Shown: piece by piece, positions 18,588 to 27,498 of the stretch
Layout of the letters: each line of letters opens with the position of its first letter
How positions within the stretch are numbered: position 1 is the stretch's first letter
NCBI GenBank assembly: GCA_963793005.1
Contig: CAWBYP010000002.1
Coordinates: forward strand, 1,798,001-1,862,000
Direction: 5' to 3'
Source: RPQJ01 sp963793005
GTDB lineage: Bacteria; Pseudomonadota; Gammaproteobacteria; Steroidobacterales; Steroidobacteraceae
Length of the DNA: 64,000 nt
Notes under the pieces: model-generated
Seen by the model: only the letters and a program-made list of their open reading frames with translations
What the model was told of the DNA's origin: nothing
Databases searched by the model: none
Translations under genes and position numbers: made by a program

Positions 18588-19073
18588 TCAGGCCTTGGCG
18601 CCCTCGATCTCGGTGGCGAGCTTCTCGATCAGGTCCGCGTGCGCCTTGGGATCGATCTCGCGCTCGAGCAGGCGGGAAGCCCCGGCAACCGCGAGCCGCG
18701 CCACGTCCTTGCGGAGCGCGTCGCGTGCGCGAGCCTGCTCGAGCTGCACTTCCTGCCGCGCGTCGCCGACGAGCCGCTGGCCCTCGGTAATCGCGGTGGC
18801 TCGTGCCTCGTCGATGATCTCGTTCGAACGGCGGCTCGCCTGGTCGACGATCTTCAGCGCCTTCTCGCGCGCCTCGTTCACGATCTCTGCTGCGTCGCCG
18901 TGCGACTGCTGCAGCTCCTTCTGCCCCCGCTCGGCGGCAGCGAGGCCGTCGGCAATCTTCTTCTGGCGATCTTCAATCGCCTGCAGAAGGGGCGGCCAGA
19001 TGAACTTGACCGTGAACCAGATCAGGACTGCGAAAACGACTGCCTGCCCGAACAGCGTCGCATTGATGTTCAT
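18588..19073 (-). CDS. atpF: Fo ATP synthase b subunit
   Basis: A 161-residue stator stalk protein. One N-terminal membrane helix (LFGQAVVFAVLIWFTVKFIW, residues 7-26) is followed by a long charged helix that dimerises as a coiled coil, with the usual start MNINATLFGQ and the heptad-like AAAERGQKELQQSHGDAAEI. Standard length for Proteobacteria. Located between atpE and atpH. Confidence 0.97.
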   Translation of the reverse strand: MNINATLFGQAVVFAVLIWFTVKFIWPPLLQAIEDRQKKIADGLAAAERGQKELQQSHGDAAEIVNEAREKALKIVDQASRRSNEIIDEARATAITEGQRLVGDARQEVQLEQARARDALRKDVARLAVAGASRLLEREIDPKAHADLIEKLATEIEGAKA

Positions 19074-19099
19074 GGCGACGACCTCGCGTCAGGCGGTGG

Positions 19100-19372
19100 T
19101 CAACCGAAACGGGCGAGCAGCGGGTTCGCGAAGGCGAAGAACATCGCGAGCGCTACACCGATCAGGAACGCGGCGTCGATCAGGCCAGCCAATAGAAACA
19201 TACGTCCTTGTAGAGTCGGGATCAGCTCGGGCTGGCGCGCGGCCGCCTCGAGGAACTTCGAACCCATGATGCCGATGCCGATGCAGGCGCCGATCGCGCC
19301 CAGGCCGATGATCAGGCCGAGTGCGATCGCGGTGTAGGCCTGGACCTGTGCGATGAGGGCGAGGTTTTCCAT
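19100..19372 (-). CDS. atpE: Fo ATP synthase c subunit
   Basis: A 90-residue two-helix hairpin that forms the rotating ring. The polar loop is AARQPEL and the ion-carrying carboxylate is Asp66 in LAGLIDAAFLIG. An Asp at this site with no clear sodium-ligand Gln/Ser set around it points to proton rather than sodium coupling. Glycine-rich first helix GLIIGLGAIGACIGIGIMG allows tight ring packing. Between atpB and atpF. Confidence 0.97.
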   Translation of the reverse strand: MENLALIAQVQAYTAIALGLIIGLGAIGACIGIGIMGSKFLEAAARQPELIPTLQGRMFLLAGLIDAAFLIGVALAMFFAFANPLLARFG

Positions 19373-19418
19373 CTGTCGTCTCCTGGCGGAAGTGCGGTTA
19401 CTTGAACGTGAATACGGG

Positions 19419-20234
19419 TCAGTGATGTTCGGTGGCCATCGCGCAGTACACGACGGTCAGCACCATGAAGATGAACGCCTGCAGCGTGATGATCAGGATG
19501 TGGAAGATCGCCCAGCCAGCACCCATCAGGAAGTGGCCGAGCATCGACGTGCTGCTCGCGATCGTGAAGCCGGCCCAGCTTGCACCGAGCAGCGCGATCA
19601 GCATGAACACGAGCTCGCCGGCGTACATGTTTCCGAACAGTCGCATCGCGAGCGATACGGGCTTCGACAGCAGCTCGACGACGTTGAGAAGCAGGTTCGG
19701 GATCCACAGCAGCGGATGTGCGCCGAACGGCGCGGTAAACAGCTCGTGGACATAGCCACCGGCGCCCTTGGCCTTGATGCTGTAGAAGATGACCAGGAAG
19801 AACACCGTCAGCGACATGGCAAAGGTAGTGTTCAGGTCGGCGGTCGGCACTGCTCGCCAGTGATGAAAACCGAACCAGCCTGCGATCGCGCCCGGTACGT
19901 CGACCGGCAGCAGGTCCATGGCGTTCATCAGGAACACCCAGACGAAAATCGTGAGCGCCAGCGGCGCGAGGAAGCTGCGGTCGAGATGGAATACTTCCTT
20001 GACGGTCGTGTCGATGAACTCGACGATCATCTCGACGAAAGCCTGCCAGCGGCCCGGGACCCCCGGCGTCGCCTTGCGCGCGACCGAGTAGAACATCGCG
20101 ATCGTCACGACGCCCAGCATGATGGACATGAACAAGGAATCCACGTTCCAGGTCCAGAAGCCCTGGCCGACCGTCTCGTGGGCCAGGTGATGGCTGATGT
20201 ATTCGGTGCTGCTCAGGTTAGCTTCGCTGGCCAT
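19419..20234 (-). CDS. atpB: Fo ATP synthase a subunit
   Basis: A 271-residue membrane subunit holding the two proton half channels. The essential Arg is in LSKPVSLAMRLFGNMYAGEL and the last helices read LQAFIFMVLTVVYCAMA, ending EHH. The frame is open to 20549, but MASEANLSSTEYISHHLAHE at 20234 matches the usual start and leaves a two-base gap to atpI. Five to six membrane helices are visible. Confidence 0.97.
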   Translation of the reverse strand: MASEANLSSTEYISHHLAHETVGQGFWTWNVDSLFMSIMLGVVTIAMFYSVARKATPGVPGRWQAFVEMIVEFIDTTVKEVFHLDRSFLAPLALTIFVWVFLMNAMDLLPVDVPGAIAGWFGFHHWRAVPTADLNTTFAMSLTVFFLVIFYSIKAKGAGGYVHELFTAPFGAHPLLWIPNLLLNVVELLSKPVSLAMRLFGNMYAGELVFMLIALLGASWAGFTIASSTSMLGHFLMGAGWAIFHILIITLQAFIFMVLTVVYCAMATEHH

Positions 20235-20236
20235 TG

Positions 20237-20650
20237 TCAGTCCGCCATTCCAACCGTTCGTTTCGTTGTTCGGCCACCCACCCGGGCGGCTGCAATCCAG
20301 TACCCGACGAAGGTCGCCGCATATGCCGCTATCAGTGGCACCGCATCGACCCTCGGTGACCGCAGCGCCACCAGCAGTGCCGCGATCGTGAATCCCACCT
20401 TCACGAGCCAGCCCGAGAAAAAGCTCAGGGTCACTCGTCCGAGGCCTGCCCCTTCCCCGTGGCGAAGCATTGCAAAGGCCATCAGTGCCGTGGCGACCGT
20501 GCCGATCGCGGCACCTGCGAGCGCTGAACCGCCCGCCCGCGGGCCCCACCCGAGGAGACAGGCGATCGACATCACCGCCCCCAGCACGACCTGGCCGAGC
20601 ACCACGGCAAACGCCTGGCGCCGACCCACCTGGATGTCGACGTTGCTCAC
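20237..20650 (-). CDS. atpI: ATP synthase subunit I
   Basis: A 137-residue membrane protein with four helices, first gene of the atp operon. AtpI assists assembly of the c-ring and magnesium uptake in some bacteria and is poorly conserved; identification here rests on position just before atpB, size and topology (GQVVLGAVMSIACLLGW, ALAGAAIGTVATALMAFAML, LSFFSGWLVKVGFTIAALLV). The start codon is GTG (GTGAGCAACGTC) with AAGG close by. Preceded by a recognisable promoter at 20777-20806. Confidence 0.88.
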   Translation of the reverse strand: MSNVDIQVGRRQAFAVVLGQVVLGAVMSIACLLGWGPRAGGSALAGAAIGTVATALMAFAMLRHGEGAGLGRVTLSFFSGWLVKVGFTIAALLVALRSPRVDAVPLIAAYAATFVGYWIAAARVGGRTTKRTVGMAD

Positions 20651-20776
20651 GCCTTCACCAATTCTCCGGGCAACAAAAAAGCCACGTCATGTGCCGGGCG
20701 CTCCGGCCACGGGTGGCAATTCATACCGTTACCCGGGCCGGCCACACCCCGTGGTGCGGCGTCCGGAAGGCCGATG

Positions 20777-20806
20777 ATTATATCTGGTCTTTTTGCAGTG
20801 CTTCAA
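20777..20806 (-). promoter_or_regulatory. probable sigma-70 promoter of the atp operon
   Basis: On the minus strand TTGAAG (20806-20801) and TATAAT (20782-20777) are separated by 18 bases, a near-consensus pair, pointing at atpI about 125 bases downstream. It is the best match in the 505-base gap upstream of the operon. Start of transcription is inferred at about 20770. Confidence 0.6.
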
Positions 20807-21022
20807 TCGAGTACGGGGCTGCGGATAACCGAGGCTTGCCGAGTCGCGAGGATTCGTTTCTGTCCTGCAGGCCTGTCACCCTGCACCACCGGGGGTGCAC
20901 CGGCTCATCGCAGGCGATGTCCCGCGAGATGCTCGACCGCCAACCCGACCGGACCCGCCGGGTCGTAGGTGATCGGGCTGGGTGACCGGGTTGCTGAAGG
21001 GGCTTTTAGATTTTATTAAATA

Positions 21023-21096
21023 TTGATAATCAGAAGTTGTAGTTATTTAAATACAGCAACTTGAACATTCTGTAATTACTTTGGAAAGATTATCAA
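21023..21096. repeat. AT-rich inverted repeats downstream of parB
   Basis: A 9-bp perfect inverted repeat TTGATAATC (21023-21031) and GATTATCAA (21088-21096) encloses a second pair AAGTTG (21034-21039) and CAACTT (21057-21062), all in AT-rich DNA. It lies 60 bases after the parB stop and 220 bases before the atp promoter. It could be a transcription end or a protein-binding site. Confidence 0.5.
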
Positions 21097-21155
21097 GCGC
21101 CAGATTTCCACCCTGCTGTTTTGGGGAAGCCGGCGGCTCAGCGGCGACAGGTCGG

Positions 21156-22061
21156 CTACTGTATGTGCTCGATGATCCCGTCGAGTTCATCCAGGCTGTT
21201 ATAGCTGATGACGAGCTTGCCGCGGCCCTTGCCCGTGTGTTGCAGCTGCACCTTCGCGCCAAGCTTGCCCGCGAGATCACGCTCGAGCTTGTCCACGTTC
21301 GGATCCCTGCGTTGGGTGTCGCGCTCCGAGTCCTTGCCCTTGGGAGCAAGCATCCGGCGCACCAGCGCCTCTGTCTCGCGCACTGAAAGTCCCTTGCGTG
21401 CCACCAGCGCCGCGACCTCGACTTGCTGGCGAGGGGCGGCCAGGCCAAGCAACGCGCGGGCGTGGCCCATCTCGATCTGCCGCTGCTCGACCAGTGCCTT
21501 CACCTCATCCGCCAGCTCGAGCAGGCGAAGCAGGTTACTGACTGCGGCCCGCGACCGGCCGACCGCATCCGCCGCGCTCTGGTGGGTCATCTCGAACTCG
21601 CGGATCAGGCGGTCGAGCGCACGGGCCTCTTCGAGCGGATTCAGGTTCTCGCGCTGGATGTTCTCGATCAGCGACATCGCCACCGCCGCCTCGTCCGGCA
21701 CGTGGCGGATCACGGCGGCGATGTGGTGCAGGCCCGCCATTTGCGCGGCTCGCCAACGCCGCTCGCCGGCAATGATCTCGTAGCGCTGTTCCTCGCCCGC
21801 TCGCTGCGCTGCCACCGGTCGCACGACGATCGGCTGAACTACACCCTGGGCGCGGATCGAGTCGGCGAGTTCCTGCAGGCTCTCGGGCCGCATGTCGAGC
21901 CGCGGCTGGTAGCGGCCTCGCTGCAGCAGGTCCACGGGAATGTGGGCCAGTTCCTCCTCTGCGCGCGGCGTGGGTGCGGCCGACTCCTGGCCCGGGGTCG
22001 TGCTGGGTTTGCCGAGCAGGGCCTCGAGGCCCCTGCCAAGCGAGGGTCGCTTGCTTGCCAT
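21156..22061 (-). CDS. parB: chromosome partition protein ParB
   Basis: A 301-residue DNA-binding CTPase. The N-terminal part has IVVRPVAAQ and the CTP-binding motif GERRWRAAQMAG, the middle is the helix-turn-helix (MTHQSAADAVGRSRAAVSNLLRLLE), and the C-terminal dimerisation domain ends ELDGIIEHIQ. It loads at parS sites, spreads as a clamp and recruits SMC; ParA moves the complex. Two strong parS sites are found in recF in this window. Encoded 44 bases after parA. Confidence 0.97.
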   Translation of the reverse strand: MASKRPSLGRGLEALLGKPSTTPGQESAAPTPRAEEELAHIPVDLLQRGRYQPRLDMRPESLQELADSIRAQGVVQPIVVRPVAAQRAGEEQRYEIIAGERRWRAAQMAGLHHIAAVIRHVPDEAAVAMSLIENIQRENLNPLEEARALDRLIREFEMTHQSAADAVGRSRAAVSNLLRLLELADEVKALVEQRQIEMGHARALLGLAAPRQQVEVAALVARKGLSVRETEALVRRMLAPKGKDSERDTQRRDPNVDKLERDLAGKLGAKVQLQHTGKGRGKLVISYNSLDELDGIIEHIQ

Positions 22062-22105
22062 AGTCCCGGCAGTTTAGCGGATCGACCCGAGCGGCTCGCT
22101 GGGAA

Positions 22106-22918
22106 TTAGGCGCCGCCGGCCGTGCGCCCTTCCTGGCTGTCGGCCGACTGCCCTTCCTCGTCGCGGCGGATCAGCTCGCCCGCGAGCGCAAGGTAGGCGA
22201 GCGCACCCCGCGAGTCCTTGTCGTGGAACATGGCGGCCTTACCGAAACTCGGCGCCTCGGCGAGGCGCACGTTGCGCGGTATGACCGTGCGGAAGACCTT
22301 GTCGCCGAAGTGCATGATCAGCTGCGCGGAAACCTCGTTCGAGAGGTTGTTCCGCGGGTCGAACATCGTGCGCAGGATGCCCTCGAGCCTGAGCTCCGGG
22401 TTGACGCTGGCGCGGATCTGCTCGATGGTGCCCATCAGCGCCGAGAGTCCCTCGAGCGCGTAGTACTCGCACTGCATCGGCACCAGCACGGTGTCGGCCG
22501 CAACCAGCGCATTCAGCGTCAGCAGGTTCAGCGCCGGCGGGCAGTCGATGATGATCACGTCGTACAGGCCGCGCATTGGCCGCAGCGCGTTCCTGAGCTG
22601 GACTTCGCGCCCGATCTTGCTCATCAGCTGCACTTCGGCCGCGACCAGGTCCTGGTTGCCGGGGACGACGGCAAAGCCGCCCGGCTCGACCGGCATCAGC
22701 GCGGCGGCCATTTCACAGTCTCCGAGCAGCACCTCGGTCATCGAGTAGCGCAGGTTGCCCTTGTCCACGCCGCAGCCCATGGTCGCGTTGCCTTGCGGAT
22801 CGCTGTCGACCAGCAGCACCTTGCGCTTCGTCGCAGCCAGCGAGGCGGCAAGGTTGACGGCGGTAGTGGTCTTGCCGACCCCGCCTTTCTGGTTGGCTAC
22901 TGCGATGACGCGTTTCAT
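22106..22918 (-). CDS. parA: chromosome partition ATPase ParA (Soj type)
   Basis: A 270-residue deviant Walker ATPase. The P-loop is KGGVGKTTTAVNLA with the signature Lys at residue 11, followed by LLVDSDPQGNATMG and DVIIIDCPPALNLL. It binds DNA as an ATP dimer and is released by ParB, driving origin segregation. The short N terminus (MKRVIAVANQ) is the chromosomal type with no DNA-binding extension. The C-terminal tail after about 250 is polar and not conserved. Between rsmG and parB. Confidence 0.97.
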   Translation of the reverse strand: MKRVIAVANQKGGVGKTTTAVNLAASLAATKRKVLLVDSDPQGNATMGCGVDKGNLRYSMTEVLLGDCEMAAALMPVEPGGFAVVPGNQDLVAAEVQLMSKIGREVQLRNALRPMRGLYDVIIIDCPPALNLLTLNALVAADTVLVPMQCEYYALEGLSALMGTIEQIRASVNPELRLEGILRTMFDPRNNLSNEVSAQLIMHFGDKVFRTVIPRNVRLAEAPSFGKAAMFHDKDSRGALAYLALAGELIRRDEEGQSADSQEGRTAGGA

Positions 22919-22937
22919 GTGGCGAGAATAGCCGCGA

Positions 22938-23567
22938 TCAGGCGGCTTTGTCGTGCGACCGGCAGAGTTCCACGACGTGGCGCTCTTCTGCGAGCCCGGG
23001 TACCGCGAGCTTGTGGACGGCCGTGACTTTCCAGCCGCTCGCCTTCCTCGCCAGTTCCTCTTCGGGGAACCGGCCCTTCATCGCCAGCAGGCGCCCGTTG
23101 CCGGCAACCAGCGCACCGGCATTTCGGATCAAGTCTGCCAGCGGACCGACGGCCCGCGCGAGCACTGTGTCGTAACGGGCCGCCGGCTTCCACGCCTCGG
23201 CACGCGCCTGGACGACTTCGACATTGGTGATCTCGAGCGTGTCGCGCACGTGCTCTAGGAACCGGCATTTCTTGCCCGTGGACTCGATCAGCGCGAACTG
23301 TGCCTCCGGCATCACGATCGCGAGCGGAATTCCCGGAAACCCGGCCCCGCTGCCGACGTCGGCAATACGGCGGCCACGCAGGTAGGGAATCACGCTCAGG
23401 CTGTCGAGTACGTGCTTCGTCAGCTGCTGTTCGCGATCGCGAATGGCCGTGAGATTCATGCGCTGGCCCCATTCGTCCATCAGGTCGAGATGGGCGATGA
23501 GCTTCGCGGCCTGCTCCGGCTTGAGCTCGACTCCGAGCTCGCGGGCGGCTTCAGTAATGGAGGACAT
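22938..23567 (-). CDS. rsmG: 16S rRNA (guanine527-N7)-methyltransferase
   Basis: A 209-residue SAM-dependent enzyme that methylates G527 of 16S rRNA (GidB). The SAM site is RRIADVGSGAGFPGIPLAIV and the start region holds MNLTAIRDREQQLTKHVLDS, both family signatures. Loss in other bacteria gives low-level streptomycin resistance. It is normally directly after mnmG; here about 18 kb of other genes lies between them, and prpF ends 61 bases upstream. Confidence 0.96.
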   Translation of the reverse strand: MSSITEAARELGVELKPEQAAKLIAHLDLMDEWGQRMNLTAIRDREQQLTKHVLDSLSVIPYLRGRRIADVGSGAGFPGIPLAIVMPEAQFALIESTGKKCRFLEHVRDTLEITNVEVVQARAEAWKPAARYDTVLARAVGPLADLIRNAGALVAGNGRLLAMKGRFPEEELARKASGWKVTAVHKLAVPGLAEERHVVELCRSHDKAA

Positions 23568-23628
23568 TCTCTATCTTCGCTGGTCCGGCGCAGGAAAGCG
23601 CCACGAATAACGAGAATGCCCCCGCTGT

Positions 23629-24813
23629 TCAGGCAGGAACACGGACCCAGCCTTCCATCAGCACCCGGGCGCTGCGGCTCATGATGGCCTTCGTCACGGT
23701 CCACTGGCCGTCAACCTGCCGCGCTTCCGCGCCGACCCGCAAGGTGCCCGATGGGTGGCCGAAGCGCACGACGTTGCGCGCGTTGCCTCCGGCCGCGAGA
23801 TTGACCAGCGTGCCCGGGATCGCGGCGGCGGTGCCGATGGCCACGGCCGCCGTACCCATCATCGCGTGATGCAGCTTGCCCATGGAAAGCGCGCGCACCA
23901 GCACGTCGATGTCGCCGGCTTCGACACGCTTGCCGCTCGACGAAACGTAGCTGGCGGGTTGCGCCACGAATGCGACTTTCGGCGTGTGCTGGCGCGTTCC
24001 CGCGTCCTCGACCCGCTTGATCAGGCCCATGCGCAGCGCACCATGCGCGCGAATGTCCTCGAACATCGCGAGCGCCCTCGCGTCATTGTTGATCGCGTCC
24101 TGCAGCTCGGTACCCGTGTAGCCGACCGAATCCGCGTTCACGAATATCGTCGGGATGCCGGCGTTGATCATTGTGGCCCTGATCGTGCCGAGTCCTGGCA
24201 CCTCGAGCTCGTCCACCAGGTTGCCGGTGGGGAACATCGAGCCACCGCTGTCGGCGTCGCCATCATCGGACGGGTTCATGAAGTCGACCTGGATTTCCGC
24301 AGCGGAAAAGGTCACGCCGTCGAGATCGAAATCGCCGGTCTCCTGCACTGCGCCGTTCGCCACCGGCACATGCGCGATGATGGTCTTGCCGATGTTCGAC
24401 TGCCAGATGCGAACGACCGCGATGCCGTCCTTCGGCACCCGGGCAGCGTCCACGAGACCGTTTGCGATTGCGAATGGTCCGACGGCCGCGGAAAGATTGC
24501 CGCAGTTGCCGCTCCAGTCGACGAATGGCTTGTCGATCGAGACCTGGCCGAACAGGTAGTCGACGTCGTGATCCGGCCGGCTGCTCTTCGACAGGATGAC
24601 GGTCTTGCTGGTGCTGGAGGTCGCGCCGCCCATGCCGTCGATCTGCTTGCCGTAGGGGTCGGGGCTGCCGATCACGCGCAGCAGCAGCGAGTCGCGTGCC
24701 GCGCCCGGCACCTGCGCCGCCTCCGGCAGGTCCTGCAGACGGAAGAACACGCCCTTGCTGGTGCCGCCCCTCATGTAGGTGGCGGGGATCCTGATCTGTG
24801 GGGCGTGGGCCAT
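23629..24813 (-). CDS. prpF: 2-methylaconitate cis-trans isomerase
   Basis: A 394-residue PrpF with the diaminopimelate-epimerase-like fold. Motifs include RGGTSKGVFFRLQDLP near the start, DGMGGATSSTSKTVI, WSGNCGNLSAAVGPFAI and, at the C terminus, NVVRFGHPSGTLRVG. It converts the trans-2-methylaconitate made by AcnD to the cis form in the methylcitrate cycle. It is last in prpB-prpC-acnD-prpF, 83 bases after acnD with a hairpin-forming repeat between. Confidence 0.95.
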   Translation of the reverse strand: MAHAPQIRIPATYMRGGTSKGVFFRLQDLPEAAQVPGAARDSLLLRVIGSPDPYGKQIDGMGGATSSTSKTVILSKSSRPDHDVDYLFGQVSIDKPFVDWSGNCGNLSAAVGPFAIANGLVDAARVPKDGIAVVRIWQSNIGKTIIAHVPVANGAVQETGDFDLDGVTFSAAEIQVDFMNPSDDGDADSGGSMFPTGNLVDELEVPGLGTIRATMINAGIPTIFVNADSVGYTGTELQDAINNDARALAMFEDIRAHGALRMGLIKRVEDAGTRQHTPKVAFVAQPASYVSSSGKRVEAGDIDVLVRALSMGKLHHAMMGTAAVAIGTAAAIPGTLVNLAAGGNARNVVRFGHPSGTLRVGAEARQVDGQWTVTKAIMSRSARVLMEGWVRVPA

Positions 24814-24834
24814 TCGATGTCGTCCTGCTCTGGA

Positions 24835-24899
24835 GGGGACATTCTCCTTTTCCGCTGCGGAAAAGGAGAATGTCCCCTGTTTAAGGAGAATGTCCCCTA
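24835..24899. repeat. palindromic GGGGACATTCTCC repeat between acnD and prpF
   Basis: Two 21-bp arms (24835-24855 and 24857-24877) are perfect inverted complements around a single T, each starting from GGGGACATTCTCC. A third half copy lies at 24883-24897. On the minus strand the TAG at 24899-24897, next to this third copy, is the acnD stop codon. The transcript of the prp operon would form a 21-bp hairpin here without a U run. Confidence 0.85.
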
Positions 24900-27491
24900 A
24901 TTTGTCCCAGCCGACTCGAGGAAGTCCTTCGCGAAACGCTGCAGCACGCCGCCCGCCTCGTAGATCGAGACTTCCTCGGCGGTGTCGAGCCGGCAGGTGA
25001 CCGGCACGTCCACGCGCTCACCGTTCTTGCGGGTGATCGCGAGCGAAAGTGTTGCGCCCGGCTTTCGCTCGCCCGTCACGTCGAAGGTCTCGGTACCATC
25101 AATATTCAGCGTGCGGCGGTTGACGCCCGGCTTGAACTCCAGCGGAAGCACGCCCATCCCGATCAGGTTCGTGCGGTGGATGCGCTCGAACCCCTCGGCC
25201 ACGATGGCCTCGACGCCGGCCAGACGCACACCCTTGGCCGCCCAGTCGCGCGACGAGCCCTGGCCGTAGTCGGCGCCTGCGACGATGATCAGCGGCTGCC
25301 CGCGCTCCATGTAGGTTTCGATCGCTTCCCACATCCGCATCACCTTGCCGTCCGGCTCGACGCGCGCCAGCGATCCTCTCTTCACCTGGCCATCGACCAC
25401 GGCCATCTCGTTGGTGAGCGTCGGATTGGCGAAAGTCGCCCGCTGCGCGGTCAGGTGATCGCCGCGGTGTGTCGCATAGGAATTGAAGTCCTCTTCCGGC
25501 AGGCCCATTTTTGCCAGGTACGCGCCCGCAGCGCTGTCCAGCATGATCGCGTTCGAAGGAGAGAGGTGGTCGGTGGTGATGTTGTCGCCGACCACCGCCA
25601 GCGGTCGCATTCCCTTGAGCGTGCGCTCCCCGGCCAGCGCGCCTTCCCAGTAAGGAGGACGGCGGATGTAGGTGCTCATCGGGCGCCAGTCGTACAACGG
25701 ACTGATCTTCTCGCCGCTGGCCACCCGGACCTTGAACATCGGATCGTAGACTTTCCGGAACTGCTCCGGCTTGACGCTGGAGGCCACCACGGCGTCGATC
25801 TCGATATCGCTCGGCCAGATGTCCTTGAGCGTGACCGGCTTGCCGTCGTGATCGGTACCCAGCACGTCCTTCTCGATGTCGAAGCGGATCGTGCCGGCGA
25901 TGGCATAAGCCACGACCAGCGGCGGCGAGGCCAGGAAAGCCTGCTTGGCATAGGGATGGATGCGGCCGTCGAAATTGCGGTTGCCCGAGAGCACCGCCGT
26001 CGCATAGAGGTCGCGGTCGATGATCTCCTGCTGGATCTTCGGATCCAGTGCGCCGCTCATGCCGTTGCAGGTGGTGCAGGCGAAGGCCACGATGCCGAAA
26101 CCGAGCTTCTCGAGTTCCGGCAGCAGCTTCGCTTCTTCGAGATACAGCTGAACGGCCTTGGAACCGGGCGCAAGTGACGACTTCACCCAGGGCTTGCGGG
26201 TCAGTCCACGGGCATTGGCATTGCGCGCCAGCAGGCCTGCGGCAATAACGTTGCGCGGGTTGCTGGTGTTCGTGCACGAAGTGATGGCTGCGATGATCAC
26301 CGCGCCGTCGGGCATCTGCCCCGGTTTTTCTTCCCACGTGCCCGCAATGCCGCGCGCGGCGAGGTCCGAGGTCGGCAGGCGCTTGTGTGGATTCGACGGT
26401 CCCGCCATGTTGCGGACCACCGTGGAAAGGTCGAACCTGAGCACTCGCTCGTATTCCGCTGTCGCGAGCGCATCGGCCCACAGCCCGGTTTCCGTTGCAT
26501 AGCGCTCGACCAGTTTCACCTGCTCGTCGGCGCGGCCGGTGAGCTTCAGGTAGTCGATCGTCTGCTGGTCGATGAAGAACATCGCCGCCGTGGCACCGTA
26601 TTCGGGCGCCATGTTGGAAATCGTCGCGCGGTCGCCGAGCGTGAGTACCGAAGCGCCTTCACCGAAGAACTCGAGATATGCCCCGACCACTTTTTCCTTG
26701 CGCAGGAACTCGGTCAGCGCGAGCACCACGTCGGTGGCGGTGATGCCGGGCGCAGGCCTGCCGGAAAGCTCCACGCCGATGATGTCCGGCAGTCGCATCC
26801 ACGAAGCCCGGCCGAGCATCACGCTCTCGGCCTCCAGGCCGCCGACGCCGATCGCGATCACGCCGAGCGCATCCACGTGCGGTGTGTGGCTATCGGTTCC
26901 GACCAGCGTGTCCGGGAACGCGACGCCATCCTTGGCGTGTATCACCGGCGACATCCGTTCCAGGTTGATCTGGTGCATGATGCCGTTGCCCGGCGGGATC
27001 ACGTCGATGTTCGTGAAGGCCTTGCGGGTCCAGTCGATGAAGTGGAAACGGTCCTCGTTGCGACGGTCTTCGATTGCGCGATTCTTCGCGAACGCGTCCT
27101 TCTCGAACCCGCCGTGCTCCACCGCCAGCGAGTGATCGACGATCAGTTGCACGGGCACCACCGGATTGACCTTCGCGGGATCGCCGCCCTGCTCAGCGAT
27201 CGCGTCGCGCAGCCCCGCAAGGTCGACGAGCGCCGTCTGTCCGAGGATGTCGTGGCAGACGACGCGCGCCGGGAACCACGGGAAGTCCAGCTCACGTCGG
27301 CGCTCGATCAGCTGGCGCAGCGAAGCCTCCAGCGCGGCCGGATCGCAGCGCCGAACCAGGTTTTCCGCCAGCACGCGCGAGGTGTACGGCAAGCGTTCCC
27401 AGGCGCCGGGCTTGATCGCGTCGACGGCTTCGCGCGCATCGAAGTAATCGAGCGTCGTGCCCGGCAGCGGCTTGCGGTACGCCTTGTTCAT
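24897..27491 (-). CDS. acnD: Fe/S-dependent 2-methylisocitrate dehydratase
   Basis: An 864-residue aconitase-superfamily enzyme of the AcnD type, which dehydrates 2-methylcitrate to 2-methylaconitate and works with PrpF in place of PrpD. Iron-sulfur ligands are in AITSCTNTSNPRN and FACTTCNGMSG; substrate-site motifs include HQINLERMSP, GTDSHTPHVDALGVI and, in the swivelling domain, ADYGQGSSRDWAAKG. The frame is open to 27578, but the ATG at 27491 starts MNKAYRKPLPGTTLDYFDAR as expected. It begins 7 bases after prpC. Confidence 0.96.
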   Translation of the reverse strand: MNKAYRKPLPGTTLDYFDAREAVDAIKPGAWERLPYTSRVLAENLVRRCDPAALEASLRQLIERRRELDFPWFPARVVCHDILGQTALVDLAGLRDAIAEQGGDPAKVNPVVPVQLIVDHSLAVEHGGFEKDAFAKNRAIEDRRNEDRFHFIDWTRKAFTNIDVIPPGNGIMHQINLERMSPVIHAKDGVAFPDTLVGTDSHTPHVDALGVIAIGVGGLEAESVMLGRASWMRLPDIIGVELSGRPAPGITATDVVLALTEFLRKEKVVGAYLEFFGEGASVLTLGDRATISNMAPEYGATAAMFFIDQQTIDYLKLTGRADEQVKLVERYATETGLWADALATAEYERVLRFDLSTVVRNMAGPSNPHKRLPTSDLAARGIAGTWEEKPGQMPDGAVIIAAITSCTNTSNPRNVIAAGLLARNANARGLTRKPWVKSSLAPGSKAVQLYLEEAKLLPELEKLGFGIVAFACTTCNGMSGALDPKIQQEIIDRDLYATAVLSGNRNFDGRIHPYAKQAFLASPPLVVAYAIAGTIRFDIEKDVLGTDHDGKPVTLKDIWPSDIEIDAVVASSVKPEQFRKVYDPMFKVRVASGEKISPLYDWRPMSTYIRRPPYWEGALAGERTLKGMRPLAVVGDNITTDHLSPSNAIMLDSAAGAYLAKMGLPEEDFNSYATHRGDHLTAQRATFANPTLTNEMAVVDGQVKRGSLARVEPDGKVMRMWEAIETYMERGQPLIIVAGADYGQGSSRDWAAKGVRLAGVEAIVAEGFERIHRTNLIGMGVLPLEFKPGVNRRTLNIDGTETFDVTGERKPGATLSLAITRKNGERVDVPVTCRLDTAEEVSIYEAGGVLQRFAKDFLESAGTN

Positions 27492-27498
27492 GGCCGCG

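Larger units (their letters stand above)
20651..21155. other. 505-base non-coding gap between parB and atpI
   Basis: No believable gene lies here: short open frames lack family features or start signals. It contains the atp promoter and, at about 21005-21096, an AT-rich segment with inverted repeats. The rest is ordinary GC-rich sequence in which I see nothing. Confidence 0.7.

Noticed and set aside
20774..20968. A 64-codon open frame in the parB-atpI gap
   Set aside because: No ribosome site, no family features, and it overlaps the atp promoter.
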